Translations under genes and position numbers: made by a program
DNA from: Streptomyces sp. SID9727
GTDB taxonomy: Bacteria > Actinomycetota > Actinomycetes > Streptomycetales > Streptomycetaceae
DNA: 64,000 nucleotides
Direction of reading: 5' to 3'
Assembly (NCBI RefSeq): GCF_010550605.1
Contig: NZ_JAAGNI010000136.1
Coordinates: 62,001-126,000, forward strand
The notes under the pieces: generated by a model
The model's input: the letters and a program-made list of their open reading frames with translations, nothing else
Databases searched by the model: none
Told to the model about the DNA's origin: nothing
Shown: piece after piece, positions 61,462-64,000 of the stretch
Layout: each line of letters begins with the position of its first letter
Position numbering within the stretch: the stretch's first letter is position 1

Positions 61462-61809
61462 GTGAACGCCTCTGCCACCCTCCTGCCCGCCGTCGTCCAC
61501 CCCGCCGTGGAAGACCTCCACTGGCTCTCTTCCGACCACTGCGCCGCTCCAGTGCTCGACCTCCTGGACGGTCTCGGCTGGGCGATCACCGAGACCCCGG
61601 AGGCCAACATCCACATGACCAGCCCGGACGGCGGCGTCTACGTCGGCTGGCTTCCCGAAGACCCCTCCGCCTGGGCGCGCGAGATCGTATGGCGCGTCCA
61701 GGTACTGCCCGCCGACGGCGAGGTGTGGGTCCAGGAGTTCGGTGTCCATACCCCTTCCGAGGCCGTCGCCGGATTCCTCGCCGCCCTCGTCACCCACTCC
61801 TCGCGCTGA
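61462..61809 (+). CDS. DUF317 protein, single domain
   Basis: GTG 61462 with GAAGGG upstream. The 115-residue product is one DUF317 unit: VLDLLDGLGWAITETPEANI, DGGVYVGWLPEDPSAWAREI and TPSEAVAGFLAALVTHSS. It is a compact relative of the two-domain protein at 59494. Unknown function. Confidence 0.72.
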   Translation: MNASATLLPAVVHPAVEDLHWLSSDHCAAPVLDLLDGLGWAITETPEANIHMTSPDGGVYVGWLPEDPSAWAREIVWRVQVLPADGEVWVQEFGVHTPSEAVAGFLAALVTHSSR

Positions 61810-61897
61810 CCACCGGACCGCGGGCGGGCCGACGGCGGCCCGTCCCGTGCACCGCGCTAGTTCCGGCCCCGTCCCCCCACTGCCCTTGGAGTTTCTC

Positions 61898-62110
61898 TTG
61901 CCTCAGTATCTGACCGTCGGCCACCTGCTCCGCCAGCTCCAGGAACTCAACCCCAACCTGCCTGTCCGTCTCGCCATCAACCCCGACTTCCCCTTCGCCC
62001 ACTTCGTCGGAGCCGAAGTCGTCGTCCGCGACGGCAGGGCGTACATCGCCGACGACGGCCAGGAGGACTACCTCCCGGTGGGGGCGCGCGACGCCCTCAC
62101 CTGGGCTTGA
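61898..62110 (+). CDS. Small conserved-type protein (TTG start)
   Basis: I start this at TTG 61898, behind TTGGAGTTTCTC, giving 70 residues: YLTVGHLLRQLQELNPNLPV and IADDGQEDYLPVGARDALTWA bracket a small alpha/beta fold. No known family. Its stop overlaps the next frame. Confidence 0.55.
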   Translation: MPQYLTVGHLLRQLQELNPNLPVRLAINPDFPFAHFVGAEVVVRDGRAYIADDGQEDYLPVGARDALTWA

Positions 62111-62514
62111 TCGTCCCTACCACCACGGAGGCTTCCATCACGTCCCTCTCGCGCCCCGCGCTGCACGATGTCGCCGCGCGCCCCATGCCGTACGGCGTGC
62201 ACAGCGCGCTTCTCCAGCGCATCTCCGCCCGCCCCGACGGCCCCCTCGACATCACCTGGCTCGCTGCCGAGACCCCCCAACTTCCCCTCGGGCGCATCCG
62301 ACTGCGCTGGGAGCCCGCCTCGCGCAGCGGCTGGGACGTCACGACGTACCTGGGGCTGACCACGGCCGAGGTGCTCCTCGGTTCCTGGCCCGGCGCCCCG
62401 GACGACTGGCCGCGCCTAGTTCGGCCGACCCTGTACGAGGTGACCGGCCTGTGCGCCGCCCTCTCTTTCACGACCGACGCCCTCGACCTCTCTAACCGAC
62501 TGGCCGAAGTCTGA
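62107..62514 (+). CDS. Element-specific protein with an odd start
   Basis: The frame opens at TTG 62107, overlapping the previous stop. A strong GGAGG (near 62127) sits six bases before an ATC at 62137, where an ATG would be expected. So either TTG 62107 is used or the real start codon has mutated. The 100-plus residue body reads LDITWLAAETPQLPLGRIRL and SRSGWDVTTYLGLTTAEVLL, reminiscent of DUF317-like or DUF6907-type plasmid proteins. Function unknown. Confidence 0.5.
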   Translation: MIVPTTTEASITSLSRPALHDVAARPMPYGVHSALLQRISARPDGPLDITWLAAETPQLPLGRIRLRWEPASRSGWDVTTYLGLTTAEVLLGSWPGAPDDWPRLVRPTLYEVTGLCAALSFTTDALDLSNRLAEV

Positions 62515-62739
62515 TCGAGAGCTGCAGGCCACCCCAAGCCGTTCTGGCGACGGGGCTGGCTCCTGGTCCCGATCAGCATGGTCAGCGGGAAACCTGGCAG
62601 GGCGAGACATGCTCCCAGCCCGAGGGCCACCGGTCCTTGTGCATCGCCAGGTCCCGGCGCGGGCCGGGCACAGGCGCGTTCTCATTCATCCGCAGTTCTT
62701 CGAAAAGCACTTGGTGTTCGCAGCGGGCGCGGTGAGCCC
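62515..62739. other. Spacer, nothing recognised
   Basis: About 225 bases between the last element gene and the leftward gene ending at 62740. No supported ORF or strong hairpin was found. Confidence 0.4.
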
Positions 62740-63249
62740 TCACGACCGCCCCACCCACGCCTGGTGCTCGGCGGCGACGTGCAGCTGCTCGCGGAGGCGG
62801 CCACGCAGGACGCCGACGCGAGTTCGGCCCTCCAGTACCTGCAATCCGCTGCTCACCGGGGCCAAGAGGCCCCGGTCGATGAGGAGCGGCGGGCGCAACC
62901 ACGTCCCGTGATTTTCCCAGTGCCTGCCGACTTCCGGGGCTCGCACTGCGACCCAATGCACCGGGTTCTTGGCGAAGTGTTCGATCAGTCCGACTTCGCT
63001 CTCACCGGTCGGCATGGTGTGGAAGTCCGCGGACGGGATCGTCTCCAGCGTCCAGGTGATCGCGGTCAGATCGAGGTTTCCGTAGTCGTCCGCGAAGGTG
63101 CCGTTGTCGCCATGGTCGAACAGGAAGTCCCTCAGCACGGCGTCCGGCCACCGCAGTGCGGTCAATGCCGGGTCGGATCGGAAGCGTTCGAAGCTGAGGC
63201 CGCCGTCCTGACGGCGCTCCATCAGCGAGCTGAGGTCTTTGAGGTTCAT
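62740..63249 (-). CDS. Unknown protein with a ParB-like C-terminal pattern
   Basis: The 169-residue protein starts at ATG 63249. An N-terminal helix and LRDFLFDHGDNGTFADDYGN are followed by HWVAVRAPEVGRHWENHG. The C-terminal stretch PPLLIDRGLLAP, then LQVLEGRTRVGVLRGRL, is reminiscent of the ParB/sulfiredoxin nuclease fold (position to hold, then a G-R-R turn), but this is a weak resemblance. It is divergent from the CD-NTase-like gene. The start codon is very close to GAGG, so translation may be leaderless. Confidence 0.5.
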   Translation of the reverse strand: MNLKDLSSLMERRQDGGLSFERFRSDPALTALRWPDAVLRDFLFDHGDNGTFADDYGNLDLTAITWTLETIPSADFHTMPTGESEVGLIEHFAKNPVHWVAVRAPEVGRHWENHGTWLRPPLLIDRGLLAPVSSGLQVLEGRTRVGVLRGRLREQLHVAAEHQAWVGRS

Positions 63250-63254
63250 ACCTC

Positions 63255-63271
63255 AGATCTACCGGAGATCT
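63255..63271. promoter_or_regulatory. AGATCT-ACCGG-AGATCT repeat
   Basis: Two copies of the palindrome AGATCT separated by ACCGG lie just upstream of the leftward start at 63249. They could be an operator or part of its promoter. Confidence 0.4.
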
Positions 63272-63574
63272 CCGACCGTGTTCCCCCCCCTGGCCGCGGT
63301 CTCCTGACACTGCGAGCGTCGGGGCGATGAGAGGGGTGACTTCAAAGAGCCGGGCCCCGGGGAAGTGGTGGGCTGACTCCCCGGGGCTCGTGGCGTGCTG
63401 AACGGTGGCACGTCGGTTCTCGGGGGCGTCTGGCTCTGTCGCTACCCGGCAACAGAGCCGGTCGTCCGGTCGGTGAGCCATCTGACGCCGTCGGCGTCGG
63501 TCGTCCAGCGTCGCTGTCAGTGCCCGCTCGTACGCTATTGCAAGGCGCAGGCGCGCCGGAGCCTGGAGGCGTTC
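63272..63574. other. Divergent gap before the CD-NTase-like gene
   Basis: About 300 bases including a run of eight C near 63285. No ORF is supported. It should hold the promoter of the nucleotidyltransferase gene. Confidence 0.4.
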
Positions 63575-64000
63575 GTGGCAAGGCAGTTGACGTATGAACA
63601 GCGGATCGCTTTGATCAACAAATGGAAGAACCCCCCGGGTGCTTCCGAACAGCTCCGGCTGGAGCGCGCCGAGCGCATGGTGAAACAGGCAGTGCTCCGG
63701 CACGAACCGTTCCAGGGACTCGACATCACGGTCGCGTCGAAGGGCTCGTACCCCAACAACACCAACGTCCGCGGTGACAGCGACGTCGACATCATGGTGA
63801 AGCTCAATGACCCCATCCATACGGAGGGGCTGGCGGCTTGGTGGTTTGGACAGCCAGCCAGGTACGCGGGGCCGTGGACCCGGCAGAGGCTCCGCCAGGA
63901 GGCCGAGGACGCGCTCACCAACCACTTCGGTTGGGTGGACACGGACCACAACCTCGCCGTGTACGTTCCGGAGGTTGTGGGCAGCCGTCCCAGCATCGAC
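63575..64000 (+). CDS. CD-NTase-like nucleotidyltransferase, N-terminal part (cut by window edge)
   Basis: GTG 63575 follows GGAGG by five bases; 142 codons are present and the gene runs off the window. The catalytic nucleotidyltransferase signature is clear: VASKGSYPNNTNV, then GDSDVDIMV, i.e. GS followed by a D-x-D pair, as in polymerase-beta-like enzymes. The GSY-x-NN-T spacing and DSDVD form resemble CD-NTases of CBASS defence. The upstream helix with RLERAERMVKQAV is also typical. If so, it makes a cyclic nucleotide signal on phage infection. The effector gene would lie to the right, beyond the window. Confidence 0.7.
   Translation, partial: MARQLTYEQRIALINKWKNPPGASEQLRLERAERMVKQAVLRHEPFQGLDITVASKGSYPNNTNVRGDSDVDIMVKLNDPIHTEGLAAWWFGQPARYAGPWTRQRLRQEAEDALTNHFGWVDTDHNLAVYVPEVVGSRPSID

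Overview
High-GC (about 70%) DNA with strong G/C third-codon bias, GTG/TTG starts and families such as SCO6880/SCO6881-like proteins, DUF317, DUF4913 and DUF6112-like proteins points to Streptomyces or a close relative. The window looks like part of an integrative conjugative element or linear plasmid with a defence-like edge on each side and a roughly 34 kb accessory insert in its middle. No rRNA, tRNA, CRISPR array, integrase, relaxase or replication initiator was found.

Layout. (1) 1-5,000: a truncated secreted-protein remnant, an XPD/DinG-like helicase with a putative C-terminal nuclease domain, a NucS/DUF5655-type nuclease-like protein and a beta-class DNA methyltransferase. (2) 5,000-15,200: the first conjugation block, read rightwards: a leader ORF and hairpin, a secreted NlpC/P60 wall hydrolase, a pilin-like protein, a VirB8-like protein, a VirB6-like protein, a PrgI/VirB4-N protein, a VirB4 ATPase and several element-specific proteins. 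(3) 15,200-49,450: the insert, bounded on both sides by broken genes. It holds (a) a leftward catabolic operon (flavin monooxygenase, FAH hydrolase, alpha/beta hydrolase, RidA, amidohydrolase) with a FadR-type regulator and an NCS1 permease; (b) an MFS exporter with a GntR regulator; (c) an iron-box-controlled siderophore uptake/export operon with two AraC/MFS modules and a siderophore-interacting protein; (d) a YdeP-type molybdopterin oxidoreductase with a LysR regulator; (e) a redox/detoxification cluster (SDR, CMD, DinB, ABM-like, LysR, zinc ADH, amine oxidase, MFS, broken TetR). (4) 49,450-62,500: the second conjugation/accessory block, with a frameshifted VirD4 coupling protein, a protein with two DnaB-N-like domains, a frameshifted cytosine methyltransferase, and DUF4913, RelE-like, winged-helix and DUF317 proteins. 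(5) 62,700-64,000: an unknown protein and the N-terminal half of a CD-NTase-like nucleotidyltransferase cut by the window edge.

The two conjugation blocks share a spaced DNA motif (CGGCCG-S-ACCAAA followed, 24 bases from its start, by CCGGA) upstream of several transcription units, and many of their proteins end in a similar Pro/Ala/Ser/Arg-rich tail. Both facts suggest they were one continuous element before the insert arrived. Several element genes carry single-base shifts at homopolymers, which could be real decay, programmed shifting (VirD4) or sequencing error.
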